This document shows positions 10,620 through 20,461 of a stretch of DNA of 64,000 nt, one piece after another. Source of the stretch: Lepidurus packardi (lineage: Eukaryota > Arthropoda > Branchiopoda > Notostraca > Triopsidae); NCBI GenBank assembly GCA_023053545.1, contig JAKZAN010000002.1:852375-916374 (forward strand), read 5' to 3'. A program made the translations under genes and the position numbers. The stretch's first letter is position 1, and every line of letters begins with the position of its first letter. The notes beneath the pieces are model-generated. The model was not told the origin of the DNA. It ran no database searches and saw only the letters and a list, made by a program, of their open reading frames with translations.

Positions 10620-11905
10620 TTACGGTTTCGATGAGTTCCCGGTCGATGCACCATAATGTTCTCGCCAATGCCGTCTTGACTTATCCACGCGCTTATGACA
10701 CTGCGGAACAGGGAATCTCTTCTTTGCCACGAAATATTGGAACACAAAGAAGCCAAGTGCATTTCCCAAATACCATTGAATCCACTCATAAGAATCCCTA
10801 ACTGTTGGATAAGGGTTCGTCTCAGTTTCCAGAGGTAATGGAGCTTGAAGAAATAACTCCTTCTCACCGTTGACGATATATTGCCTCTCGAGCCCGGCTT
10901 GAGTTCTTAGAGCGTAAGCCATTAGTGCCGCATTTACATGTATGTTCGAGAGAGAGAACTCTCCCGGAATCCTAGCATTCTTTGATCTTTCAGATCCAAG
11001 ATACAGGGCCACCATATGGGACCACATGTGGAGAGCAGGATTAGCTGTAGCTGAGTAGGGCGACTTGTTAGGAATACCCATGTCCGACATATAAGGCATA
11101 TATGAATCGGACACATCTATTTCGTTCCCAGGGGCCATAATGTTATCCACCTCATTTGCCATAGGCGCTGTTGCCACCCAACTCTGGATTTCTGTCAAAC
11201 TCAAGGCAGTGATGTTCTTCAGATGGACAATGGTGGAAATTATCACACAATCCTCGTACCGGGAAATCACTGTACCATACCGCACCGCGGCTTCCTTCGC
11301 CTTTGGGAATTTAGAGTAAAACATGTCAAATCCCGCAACAATCTTAAGGTACCCAGGATCATGGATCCATCCTGTATAACTGGCAGTCATCAGGTGGAAG
11401 GTCTTAGGAGCCCCATGTGTGTGACAAAGAACCACCGCCCTATCCTTTACTTTGGCAGCGTAATCAGGATAACTCGACGCCAGAACAATCCTTCCTACGG
11501 CCAAAAGTGCCAGAACCATCCAGTAATCATCTTCTGGTGTGGCATCTACGTCCTTGACATTGTACGGAGGAGGCCTGGTCTCAACTAATGCTTCACCTGC
11601 ACTACCTATTTTCACATTAAAAGACGTCCAATCCTGATCTAATATCTGCCTCCACTGTGATCCAATGGCGTATAAATACGACTTAACCATGCCCGTCTCC
11701 ATATTAGCCCCACTTGTCAACGCCGCTTTGATGGATTTTCTAAGACCATCTATTGTTTCTGAATTAGGTGGTTTCCAGATTTCCAATGATGGTTTTTTTG
11801 GATCATTCAGAAAGAAATCCCGGGATAAGACGGCTTGATCTGTACAGACACCTCCAACATGTCCACAACTCTTCCTGTTTTCTTTCGTATGAGTGAGTTC
11901 GCCAT
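10620..11905 (-). pseudogene. N (EVE): Rhabdovirus-like nucleoprotein, endogenous copy 5 (one frameshift near the start)
   Basis: An open frame of 388 codons, 10620-11786, with the same CCCGGGA deletion as copy 4. It keeps E in SRYEDC but has A in MVALYL, and a private T-to-I change (WRQILDQDW). Its mixture of copy-4 and copy-6 markers fits unequal exchange or gene conversion. Confidence 0.8.
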
Positions 11906-12272
11906 TTTACAGATTTCAATAATCTTATTGATATCTTATTGAAATCCCTTTCGGCTTCGTCCGGAACAGTGCTGAAGAACCCGTATTGCCACTAGCCAAA
12001 ATAAACGGCTCCCTCGTTGAGGCAAGTAAGCCGGGAATTTTAAGCGATAGACTGACCTACTCGAACGATTTGCTCGAGCTGGAAGGTAATTTGAAGTCCG
12101 TGGGGCCTGGAAAATGACAATTATAGAAACAAAGTTAAACTTAACGAATAATTCACCTTTCTCCTAATGGAAACCCTCCCCGCCTGTACGTCTTCTTGTA
12201 CGGCGGCTGCCGCTACGGCTTCACGTCTTTGTGACATGCTGATACCACAACCAAATTATCCAAAATTATGAC

Positions 12273-13557
12273 TTACGGTTTCGATGAGTTCCCGGTCGAT
12301 GCACCATAATGTTCTCGCCAATGCCGTCTTGACTTATCCACGCGCTTATGACACTGCGGAACAGGGAATCTCTTCTTTGCCACGAAATATTGGAACACAA
12401 AGAAGCCAAGTGCATTTCCCAAATACCATTGAATCCACTCATAAGAATCCCTAACTGTTGGATAAGGGTTCGTCTCAGTTTCCAGAGGTAATGGAGCTTG
12501 AAGAAATAACTCCTTCTCACCGTTGACGATATATTGCCTCTCGAGCCCGGCTTGAGTTCTTAGAGCGTAAGCCATTAGTGCCGCATTTACATGTATGTTC
12601 GAGAGAGAGAACTCTCCCGGAATCCTAGCATTCTTTGATCTTTCAGATCCAAGATACAGGGCCACCATATGGGACCACATGTGGAGAGCAGGATTAGCTG
12701 TAGCTGAGTAGGGCGACTTGTTAGGAATACCCATGTCCGACATATAAGGCATATATGAATCGGACACATCTATTTCGTTCCCAGGGGCCATAATGTTATC
12801 CACCTCATTTGCCATAGGCGCTGTTGCCACCCAACTCTGGATTTCTGTCAAACCCAAGGCAGTGATGTTCTTCAGATGGACAATGGTGGAAATTATCACA
12901 CAATCCTTGTACCGGGAAATCACTGTACCATACCGCACCGCGGCTTCCTTCGCCTTTGGGAATTTAGAGTAAAACATGTCAAATCCCGCAACAATCTTAA
13001 GGTACCCAGGATCATGGATCCATCCTGTATAACTGGCAGTCATCAGGTGGAAGGTCTTAGGAGCCCCATGTGTGTGACAAAGAACCACCGCCCTATCCTT
13101 CACTTTGGCAGCGTAATCAGGATAACTCGACGCCAGAACAATCCTTCCTACGGCCAAAAGTGCCAGAACCATCCAGTAATCATCTTCTGGTGTGGCATCT
13201 ACGCCTTGACATTGTACGGAGAAGGCCTGGTCTCAACTAATGCTTCACCTGCACTACCTATTTTCACATTAAAAGACGTCCAATCCTGATCTAATGTCTG
13301 CCTCCACTGTGATCCAATGGCGTATAAATACGACTTAACCATGCCCGTCTCCATATTAGCCCCACTTGTCAACGCCGCTTTGATGGATTTTCTAAGACCA
13401 TCTATTGTTTCTGAATTAGGTGGTTTCCAGATTTCCAATGATGGTTTTTTGGATCATTCAGAAAGAAATCCCGGGGATAAGACGGCTTGATCTCTACAGA
13501 CACCTCCAACATGTCCACAACTCTTCCTGTTTTCTTTCGTATGAGTGAGTTCGCCAT
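12273..13557 (-). pseudogene. N (EVE): Rhabdovirus-like nucleoprotein, endogenous copy 6 (two frameshifts)
   Basis: The open part is 12273-13172 (299 codons). It has the same two N-terminal deletions as copies 1-3. Marker changes are S to G (ITALGLTEIQ) and P to S in the region out of frame (ETRPSPYNV). Both are found only here and in copy 8. Confidence 0.8.
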
Positions 13558-13924
13558 TTTACAGATTTCAATAATCTTATTGATATCTTATTGAAATCCC
13601 TTTCGGCTTCGTCCGGAACAGTGCTGAAGAACCCGTATTGCCACTAGCCAAAATAAACGGCTCCCTCGTTGAGGCAAGTAAGCCGGGAATTTTAAGCGAT
13701 AGACTGACCTACTCGAACGATTTGCTCGAGCTGGAAGGTAATTTGAAGTCCGTGGGGCCTGGAAAATGACAATTATAGAAACAAAGTTAAACTTAACGAA
13801 TAATTCACCTTTCTCCTAATGCAAACCCTCCCCGCCTGTACGTCTTCTTGTACGGCGGCTGCCGCTACGGCTTCACGTCTTTGTGACATGCTGATACCAC
13901 AACCAAATTATCCAAAATTATGAC

Positions 13925-15211
13925 TTACGGTTTCGATGAGTTCCCGGTCGATGCACCATAATGTTCTCGCCAATGCCGTCTTGACTTATCCACGCGCTTA
14001 TGACACTGCGGAACAGGGAATCTCTTCTTTGCCACGAAATATTGGAACACAAAGAAGCCAAGTGCATTTCCCAAATACCATTGAATCCACTCATAAGAAT
14101 CCCTAACTGTTGGATAAGGGTTCGTCTCAGTTTCCAGAGGTAATGGAGCTTGAAGAAATAACTCCTTCTCACCGTTGACGATATATTGCCTCTCGAGCCC
14201 GGCTTGAGTTCTTAGAGCGTAAGCCATTAGTGCCGCATTTACATGTATGTTCGAGAGAGAGAACTCTCCCGGAATCCTCGCATTCTTTGATCTTTCAGAT
14301 CCAAGATACAGGGCCACCATATGGGACCACATGTGGAGAGCAGGATTAGCTGTAGCTGAGTAGGGCGACTTGTTAGGAATACCCATGTCCGACATATAAG
14401 GCATATATGAATCGGACACATCTATTTCGTTCCCAGGGGCCATAATGTTATCCACCTCATTTGCCATAGGCGCTGTTGCCACCCAACTCTGGATTTCTGT
14501 CAAACTCAAGGCAGTGATGTTCTTCAGATGGACAATGGTGGAAATTATCACACAATCCTTGTACCGGGAAATCACTGTACCATACCGCACCGCGGCTTCC
14601 TTCGCCTTTGGGAATTTAGAGTAAAACATGTCAAATCCCGCAACAATCTTAAGGTACCCAGGATCATGGATCCATCCTGTATAACTGGCAGTCATCAGGT
14701 GGAAGGTCTTAGGAGCCCCATGTGTGTGACAAAGAACCACCGCCCTATCCTTTACTTTGGCAGCGTAATCAGGATAACTCGACGCCAGAACAATCCTTCC
14801 TACGGCCAAAAGTGCCAGAACCATCCAGTAATCATCTTCTGGTGTGGCATTTACGTCCTTGACATTGTACGGAGGAGGCCTGGTCTCAACTAATGCTTCA
14901 CCTGCACTACCTATTTTCACATTAAAAGACGTCCAATCCTGATCTAATGTCTGCCTCCACTGTGATCCAATGGCGTATAAATACGACTTAACCATGCCCG
15001 TCTCCATATTAGCCCCACTTGTCAACGCCGCTTTGATGGATTTTCTAAGACCATCTATTGTTTCTGAATTAGGTGGTTTCCAGATTTCCAATGATGGTTT
15101 TTTTGGATCATTCAGAAAGAAATCCCGGGGATAAGACGGCTTGATCTCTACAGACACCTCCAACATGTCCACAACTCTTCCTGTTTTCTTTCGTATGAGT
15201 GAGTTCGCCAT
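13925..15211 (-). CDS. N (EVE): Rhabdovirus-like nucleoprotein, endogenous copy 7, intact 428-residue frame
   Basis: This is one of two copies with an uninterrupted frame from the ATG at 15211, MANSLIRKKTGRVVDM, to the stop at 13925. About 416 residues lie inside the LTR-like segment, which is close to the usual rhabdovirus N length of 420-430. The last 12 come from the primer-binding site and leader. Visible family features are the TASYTGWIHDPGYLKIVAGF block near residue 174, DMFYSKFP near 194 and SPYSATANPALHMW near 282. The N of a live virus binds genomic RNA; whether this copy is expressed or does so is unknown. Markers: RMRGFR-type change in another frame (CCTCGCATT), shared only with copy 9. 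An alternative is a nucleoprotein of a related unclassified mononegavirus. Confidence 0.8.
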   Translation of the reverse strand: MANSLIRKKTGRVVDMLEVSVEIKPSYPRDFFLNDPKKPSLEIWKPPNSETIDGLRKSIKAALTSGANMETGMVKSYLYAIGSQWRQTLDQDWTSFNVKIGSAGEALVETRPPPYNVKDVNATPEDDYWMVLALLAVGRIVLASSYPDYAAKVKDRAVVLCHTHGAPKTFHLMTASYTGWIHDPGYLKIVAGFDMFYSKFPKAKEAAVRYGTVISRYKDCVIISTIVHLKNITALSLTEIQSWVATAPMANEVDNIMAPGNEIDVSDSYMPYMSDMGIPNKSPYSATANPALHMWSHMVALYLGSERSKNARIPGEFSLSNIHVNAALMAYALRTQAGLERQYIVNGEKELFLQAPLPLETETNPYPTVRDSYEWIQWYLGNALGFFVFQYFVAKKRFPVPQCHKRVDKSRRHWREHYGASTGNSSKP

Positions 15212-15578
15212 TTTACAGATTTCAATAATCTTATTGATGTCTTATTGAAATCCCTTCCGGCTTCGTCCGGAACAGTGCTGAAGAACCCGTATTGCCACTA
15301 GCCAAAATAAACGGCTCCCTCGTTGAGGCAAGTAAGCCGGGAATTTTAAGCGATAGATTGACCTACTCGAACGATTTGCTCGAGCTGGAAGGTAATTTGA
15401 AGTCCGTGGGGCCTGAAAAATGGCAATTATAGAAACAAAGTTAAACTTAACGAATAATTCACCTTTCTCCTAATGGAAACCCTCCCCGCCTGTACGTCTT
15501 CTTGTACGGCGGCTGCCGCTACGGCTTCACGTCTTTGTGACATGCTGATACCACAACCAAATTATCCAAAATTATGAC

Positions 15579-16863
15579 TTACGGTTTCGATGAGTTCCCG
15601 GTCGATGCACCATAATGTTCTCGCCAATGCCGTCTTGACTTATCCACGCGCTTATGACACTGCGGAACAGGGAATCTCTTCTTTGCCACGAAATATTGGA
15701 ACACAAAGAAGCCAAGTGCATTTCCCAAATACCATTGAATCCACTCATAAGAATCCCTAACTGTTGGATAAGGGTTCGTCTCAGTTTCCAGAGGTAATGG
15801 AGCTTGAAGAAATAACTCCTTCTCACCGTTGACGATATATTGCCTCTCGAGCCCGGCTTGAGTTCTTAGAGCGTAAGCCATTAGTGCCGCATTTACATGT
15901 ATGTTCGAGAGAGAGAACTCTCCCGGAATCCTAGCATTCTTTGATCTTTCAGATCCAAGATACAGGGCCACCATATGGGACCACATGTGGAGAGCAGGAT
16001 TAGCTGTAGCTGAGTAGGGCGACTTGTTAGGAATACCCATGTCCGACATATAAGGCATATATGAATCGGACACATCTATTTCGTTCCCAGGGGCCATAAT
16101 GTTATCCACCTCATTTGCCATAGGCGCTGTTGCCACCCAACTCTGGATTTCTGTCAAACCCAAGGCAGTGATGTTCTTCAGATGGACAATGGTGGAAATT
16201 ATCACACAATCCTTGTACCGGGAAATCACTGTACCATACCGCACCGCGGCTTCCTTCGCCTTTGGGAATTTAGAGTAAAACATGTCAAATCCCGCAACAA
16301 TCTTAAGGTACCCAGGATCATGGATCCATCCTGTATAACTGGCAGTCATCAGGTGGAAGGTCTTAGGAGCCCCATGTGTGTGACAAAGAACCACCGCCCT
16401 ATCCTTCACTTTGGCAGCGTAATCAGGATAACTCGACGCCAGAACAATCCTTCCTACGGCCAAAAGTGCCAGAACCATCCAGTAATCATCTTCTGGTGTG
16501 GCATCTACGCCTTGACATTGTACGGAGAAGGCCTGGTCTCAACTAATGCTTCACCTGCACTACCTATTTTCACATTAAAAGACGTCCAATCCTGATCTAA
16601 TGTCTGCCTCCACTGTGATCCAATGGCGTATAAATACGACTTAACCATGCCCGTCTCCATATTAGCCCCACTTGTCAACGCCGCTTTGATGGATTTTCTA
16701 AGACCATCTATTGTTTCTGAATTAGGTGGTTTCCAGATTTCCAATGATGGTTTTTTGGATCATTCAGAAAGAAATCCCGGGGATAAGACGGCTTGATCTC
16801 TACAGACACCTCCAACATGTCCACAACTCTTCCTGTTTTCTTTCGTATGAGTGAGTTCGCCAT
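15579..16863 (-). pseudogene. N (EVE): Rhabdovirus-like nucleoprotein, endogenous copy 8 (two frameshifts)
   Basis: The open part is 15579-16478. It carries the same two deletions and the same private markers as copy 6 (ITALGLTEIQ, ETRPSPYNV). Together with copy 7/9 sharing, this shows that units 6-7 and 8-9 are a duplicated pair about 3306 bp apart. Confidence 0.8.
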
Positions 16864-17230
16864 TTTACAGATTTCAATAATCTTATTGATATCTTATTGA
16901 AATCCCTTTCGGCTTCGTCCGGAACAGTGCTGAAGAACCCGTATTGCCACTAGCCAAAATAAACGGCTCCCTCGTTGAGGCAAGTAAGCCGGGAATTTTA
17001 AGCGATAGACTGACCTACTCGAACGATTTGCTCGAGCTGGAAGGTAATTTGAAGTCCGTGGGGCCTGGAAAATGACAATTATAGAAACAAAGTTAAACTT
17101 AACGAATAATTCACCTTTCTCCTAATGCAAACCCTCCCCGCCTGTACGTCTTCTTGTACGGCGGCTGCCGCTACGGCTTCACGTCTTTGTGACATGCTGA
17201 TACCACAACCAAATTATCCAAAATTATGAC

Positions 17231-18517
17231 TTACGGTTTCGATGAGTTCCCGGTCGATGCACCATAATGTTCTCGCCAATGCCGTCTTGACTTATCCACG
17301 CGCTTATGACACTGCGGAACAGGGAATCTCTTCTTTGCCACGAAATATTGGAACACAAAGAAGCCAAGTGCATTTCCCAAATACCATTGAATCCACTCAT
17401 AAGAATCCCTAACTGTTGGATAAGGGTTCGTCTCAGTTTCCAGAGGTAATGGAGCTTGAAGAAATAACTCCTTCTCACCGTTGACGATATATTGCCTCTC
17501 GAGCCCGGCTTGAGTTCTTAGAGCGTAAGCCATTAGTGCCGCATTTACATGTATGTTCGAGAGAGAGAACTCTCCCGGAATCCTCGCATTCTTTGATCTT
17601 TCAGATCCAAGATACAGGGCCACCATATGGGACCACATGTGGAGAGCAGGATTAGCTGTAGCTGAGTAGGGCGACTTGTTAGGAATACCCATGTCCGACA
17701 TATAAGGCATATATGAATCGGACACATCTATTTCGTTCCCAGGGGCCATAATGTTATCCACCTCATTTGCCATAGGCGCTGTTGCCACCCAACTCTGGAT
17801 TTCTGTCAAACTCAAGGCAGTGATGTTCTTCAGATGGACAATGGTGGAAATTATCACACAATCCTTGTACCGGGAAATCACTGTACCATACCGCACCGCG
17901 GCTTCCTTCGCCTTTGGGAATTTAGAGTAAAACATGTCAAATCCCGCAACAATCTTAAGGTACCCAGGATCATGGATCCATCCTGTATAACTGGCAGTCA
18001 TCAGGTGGAAGGTCTTAGGAGCCCCATGTGTGTGACAAAGAACCACCGCCCTATCCTTTACTTTGGCAGCGTAATCAGGATAACTCGACGCCAGAACAAT
18101 CCTTCCTACGGCCAAAAGTGCCAGAACCATCCAGTAATCATCTTCTGGTGTGGCATTTACGTCCTTGACATTGTACGGAGGAGGCCTGGTCTCAACTAAT
18201 GCTTCACCTGCACTACCTATTTTCACATTAAAAGACGTCCAATCCTGATCTAATGTCTGCCTCCACTGTGATCCAATGGCGTATAAATACGACTTAACCA
18301 TGCCCGTCTCCATATTAGCCCCACTTGTCAACGCCGCTTTGATGGATTTTCTAAGACCATCTATTGTTTCTGAATTAGGTGGTTTCCAGATTTCCAATGA
18401 TGGTTTTTTTGGATCATTCAGAAAGAAATCCCGGGGATAAGACGGCTTGATCTCTACAGACATCTCCAACATGTCCACAACTCTTCCTGTTTTCTTTCGT
18501 ATGAGTGAGTTCGCCAT
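17231..18517 (-). CDS. N (EVE): Rhabdovirus-like nucleoprotein, endogenous copy 9, intact 428-residue frame
   Basis: The frame is uninterrupted from the ATG at 18517 to the stop at 17231. It differs from copy 7 by one residue that I can see (DMLEMSVEI instead of DMLEVSVEI). It has the same N core motifs and the same 12-residue tail read from the primer-binding site. It is the most upstream copy on the minus strand. Only 63 bp of LTR-like sequence and then flank DNA precede the ATG (..AAATCTGTAAAATGG), and I see no convincing TATA box there. Its intact frame, with copy 7, contrasts with the seven broken neighbours. That may mean selection or simply recent origin. Confidence 0.8.
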   Translation of the reverse strand: MANSLIRKKTGRVVDMLEMSVEIKPSYPRDFFLNDPKKPSLEIWKPPNSETIDGLRKSIKAALTSGANMETGMVKSYLYAIGSQWRQTLDQDWTSFNVKIGSAGEALVETRPPPYNVKDVNATPEDDYWMVLALLAVGRIVLASSYPDYAAKVKDRAVVLCHTHGAPKTFHLMTASYTGWIHDPGYLKIVAGFDMFYSKFPKAKEAAVRYGTVISRYKDCVIISTIVHLKNITALSLTEIQSWVATAPMANEVDNIMAPGNEIDVSDSYMPYMSDMGIPNKSPYSATANPALHMWSHMVALYLGSERSKNARIPGEFSLSNIHVNAALMAYALRTQAGLERQYIVNGEKELFLQAPLPLETETNPYPTVRDSYEWIQWYLGNALGFFVFQYFVAKKRFPVPQCHKRVDKSRRHWREHYGASTGNSSKP

Positions 18518-18646
18518 TTTACAGATTTCAATAATCTTATTGATGTCTTATTGAAATCCCTTCCGGCTTCGTCCGGAACAGTGCTGAAGAACCCGTATTG
18601 CCACTAGCCAAAATAAACGGCTCCCTCGTTGAGGCAAGTAAGCCGG

Positions 18647-19051
18647 GAATTTTAAGCGATAGATTGACCTACTCGAACGATTTGCTCGAGCTGGAAGGTA
18701 ATTTGAAGTCCGTGGGGCCTGAAAAATGGCAATTATAGAAACAAAGTTAAACTTAACGAATAATTCACCTTTCTCCTAATGGAAACCCTCCCCGCCTGTC
18801 CTTTCCTTGCGGAAGTAGTAGTCCGTCGTCTTCCAACGTCACGTACGACAATTTGTTTCCAATTCCTGTAATAAAAAGAGAGAAAAATATTAGTCACTTT
18901 ATGGAAAGCAAACTTGTCGACTAGCTTACCTGGTCTTTATAGACGTGGATGGAAACGACATCGGTAGCTCTTGTCGCTGTCGTGCTGAAGAACCCGTATT
19001 GCCACTAGCCAAAATAAACGGCTCCCTCGTTGAGGCAAGTAAGCCGGGAAT
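18647..19051 (-). repeat. Unit 10: empty (pre-insertion) version of the array unit
   Basis: This shortened unit keeps the flank exons and introns but has no N segment. At 18980-18990 the sequence TCGTGCTGAAG joins the two flanks through one GTGCT, where unit 1 has two copies around the N-bearing LTR. On the minus strand introns are predicted at 18866-18929 (64 nt) and 18719-18768 (50 nt). The frame reading through them is open upstream to about 19112 and includes FILASGNTGSSARQRQELPM. The protein is not recognised. Loss of an LTR would leave a solo LTR, not a clean single GTGCT, so this looks like the original site. Confidence 0.75.
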
Positions 19052-19900
19052 CCATTTCGAGACGCTTGGCTTCACACTAAAGAGTGAAGCTGGGCATGAT
19101 GTTCTCGGTCACCGGGGGGAAGATAACAAAAGAAGGGGGAAAACAATGCAAACAAATAAATAAATATGGCGCGGCCATACGAATTAGACGCCGCGCGACT
19201 CCAGCCATCTTGTAAGAAGAAGACAGCACCCGTCAAGGAGTCATCCCTGTCTCGTACGCTTCCTGCATCAGTGCCACCCGACATTGCCCGGCCTCACCCT
19301 AATAGTGGGCCATTTAAAAAGTCTACCCGACTCGAAATCTGTGCATTGAACTTAAGCAGTTTAGAGCTTGTTTAGAGCTTGATTCACCTTCCCCCACCCC
19401 ACAACTACGGTCAGCTCGTGCAGAATAGCTGACTAGTTCTGTTAATGAAGCGAACATAGAAAGTTTCCTACCTGTAAAAAACCCGGCGTGGAAGTTACAC
19501 AATCCAATGACGAGAAAACACGGAGAAAATAAAAAAGGGAAGTGAAAGGAAAGGAGAAGCTGCCTTTCAAAGCTCCCAGTCAACTGCAAGAGAACAAAAT
19601 ATATTGCGAATCTTAAAAAATATCATATACTGTAGTCAAAGGTCCGTAGTAGATGCCACTTATTGCGATCCCTGGTTGTTAGAATCAGCGGGTTTATGGA
19701 ATTAAGTTTTAAAGGACTGATGTTGGTTCTCAAAGTTCTCAAACCGTGTTGAGAACCCTCCCTAAGCGTAGGAGTAGGCTTCAACAGTGTTGGTTGTGTT
19801 TTAGACATGTGGTTATATAAAAATGGCGGAAATCACAGAAAAAGAATAAGAAATAAGCGTTGATTGAAATGTAACAGAGCAGTTGTGGCTCGCATTGAAA
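19052..19900. other. Spacer, right flank of the array
   Basis: There is no supportable gene apart from the possible upstream continuation of the array's flank exon to about 19112 on the minus strand. A short direct repeat TTTAGAGCTTG occurs twice near 19361-19383. Confidence 0.4.
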
Positions 19901-19907
19901 TGACAAG

Positions 19908-20102
19908 TTGAATTTAAAAGATTTGCAACAAAGGAAAGCGGCCGTTAATTTAGGAATTCCTCAATCGTCTCTATCAAAATTGTTGAAAAATCGTTTCGTT
20001 CTTAATATCACTATTTTTATTTTGCTTATTTACATCATAAAACAACCTACGCACATGTACTTTACACATTTCCGATTTTCGGTTATTAGAATCTCCGCTT
20101 AA
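19908..20102 (+). pseudogene. Possible psq/CENP-B type helix-turn-helix scrap
   Basis: A short plus-strand frame reads LKDLQQRKAAVNLGIPQSSL followed by SKLLKNR. This resembles the N-terminal helix-turn-helix of pipsqueak or CENP-B/Tigger-type proteins, in which the second helix ends in a similar 'GIP.STL...LK' pattern. The frame has no acceptable continuation: after the motif it becomes low-complexity hydrophobic sequence. If real, this is a remnant of a pogo/Tigger transposon or an isolated exon. The resemblance is short and could be chance. Confidence 0.3.
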
Positions 20103-20461
20103 TCGAAGTAATATTCACTTGACAAACGTGATCACAAGAAGCGACATCTACTCTGATGAAAATGGTATCAAAAACACCTGCACTTAAATAGATCAACTAT
20201 ATTTTACTCTTATTTTAAAGCTTACGAATGTTGTTGACAAAGGAGACTTGGCTTCATTAAACCATGCAGGAAACAAGTCTTTAACGTCCAGAAAAATGGC
20301 ACCCTATTTAGAAAAAAATGAGTTGTGCTCTTACCATTAAAAAATATAAATTAAAAAACTCGCGTTGATAAAATCCAAATCTTTTTCACTTGATCAATCG
20401 GTACAAGCATCCAGAATTCCGAAATGGGAAGGAGACTAGTAATGCATTTCCTGAATTTAGA
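20103..20461. other. AT-rich spacer
   Basis: No gene or repeat could be supported here. Confidence 0.4.

Larger units (their letters stand above)
3708..19051 (-). repeat. Tandem array of nine N-bearing units plus one empty unit
   Basis: Units begin at the shared GAATTTTAAGCGATAG. Unit 1: 3708-5424 (1717 bp). Unit 2: 5425-7076. Unit 3: 7077-8728. Unit 4: 8729-10381. Unit 5: 10382-12034. Unit 6: 12035-13686. Unit 7: 13687-15340. Unit 8: 15341-16992. Unit 9: 16993-18646 (units 2-9 are 1652-1654 bp). Unit 10: 18647-19051 (405 bp). Copies differ by a handful of substitutions and one-base indels. Each unit comprises exon- and intron-like flank DNA plus an LTR-like segment holding a minus-strand rhabdovirus-like N gene. 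Units 1 and 10 share a flank version that units 2-9 lack; units 2-9 have a primer-binding site there instead. Left and right array edges share GAAT, a possible microhomology for the first duplication. Confidence 0.95.

Noticed and set aside
4614-18199. Plus-strand frames of 121-137 codons repeated in every array unit
   Set aside because: They are antisense to the N gene, change length with single-base indels and have no domain. They recur only because the unit recurs.
3708-19051. Array as CRISPR or ordinary satellite DNA
   Set aside because: Units are 1.65 kb and coding, with no short repeat-spacer structure and an element-like insertion inside each unit.
18945-19163. Plus-strand frame containing EEPVLPLAKINGSLVEASKPG
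   Set aside because: It lies opposite a spliceable minus-strand frame and has no known domain. The short resemblance to retroelement linker sequence is not enough.
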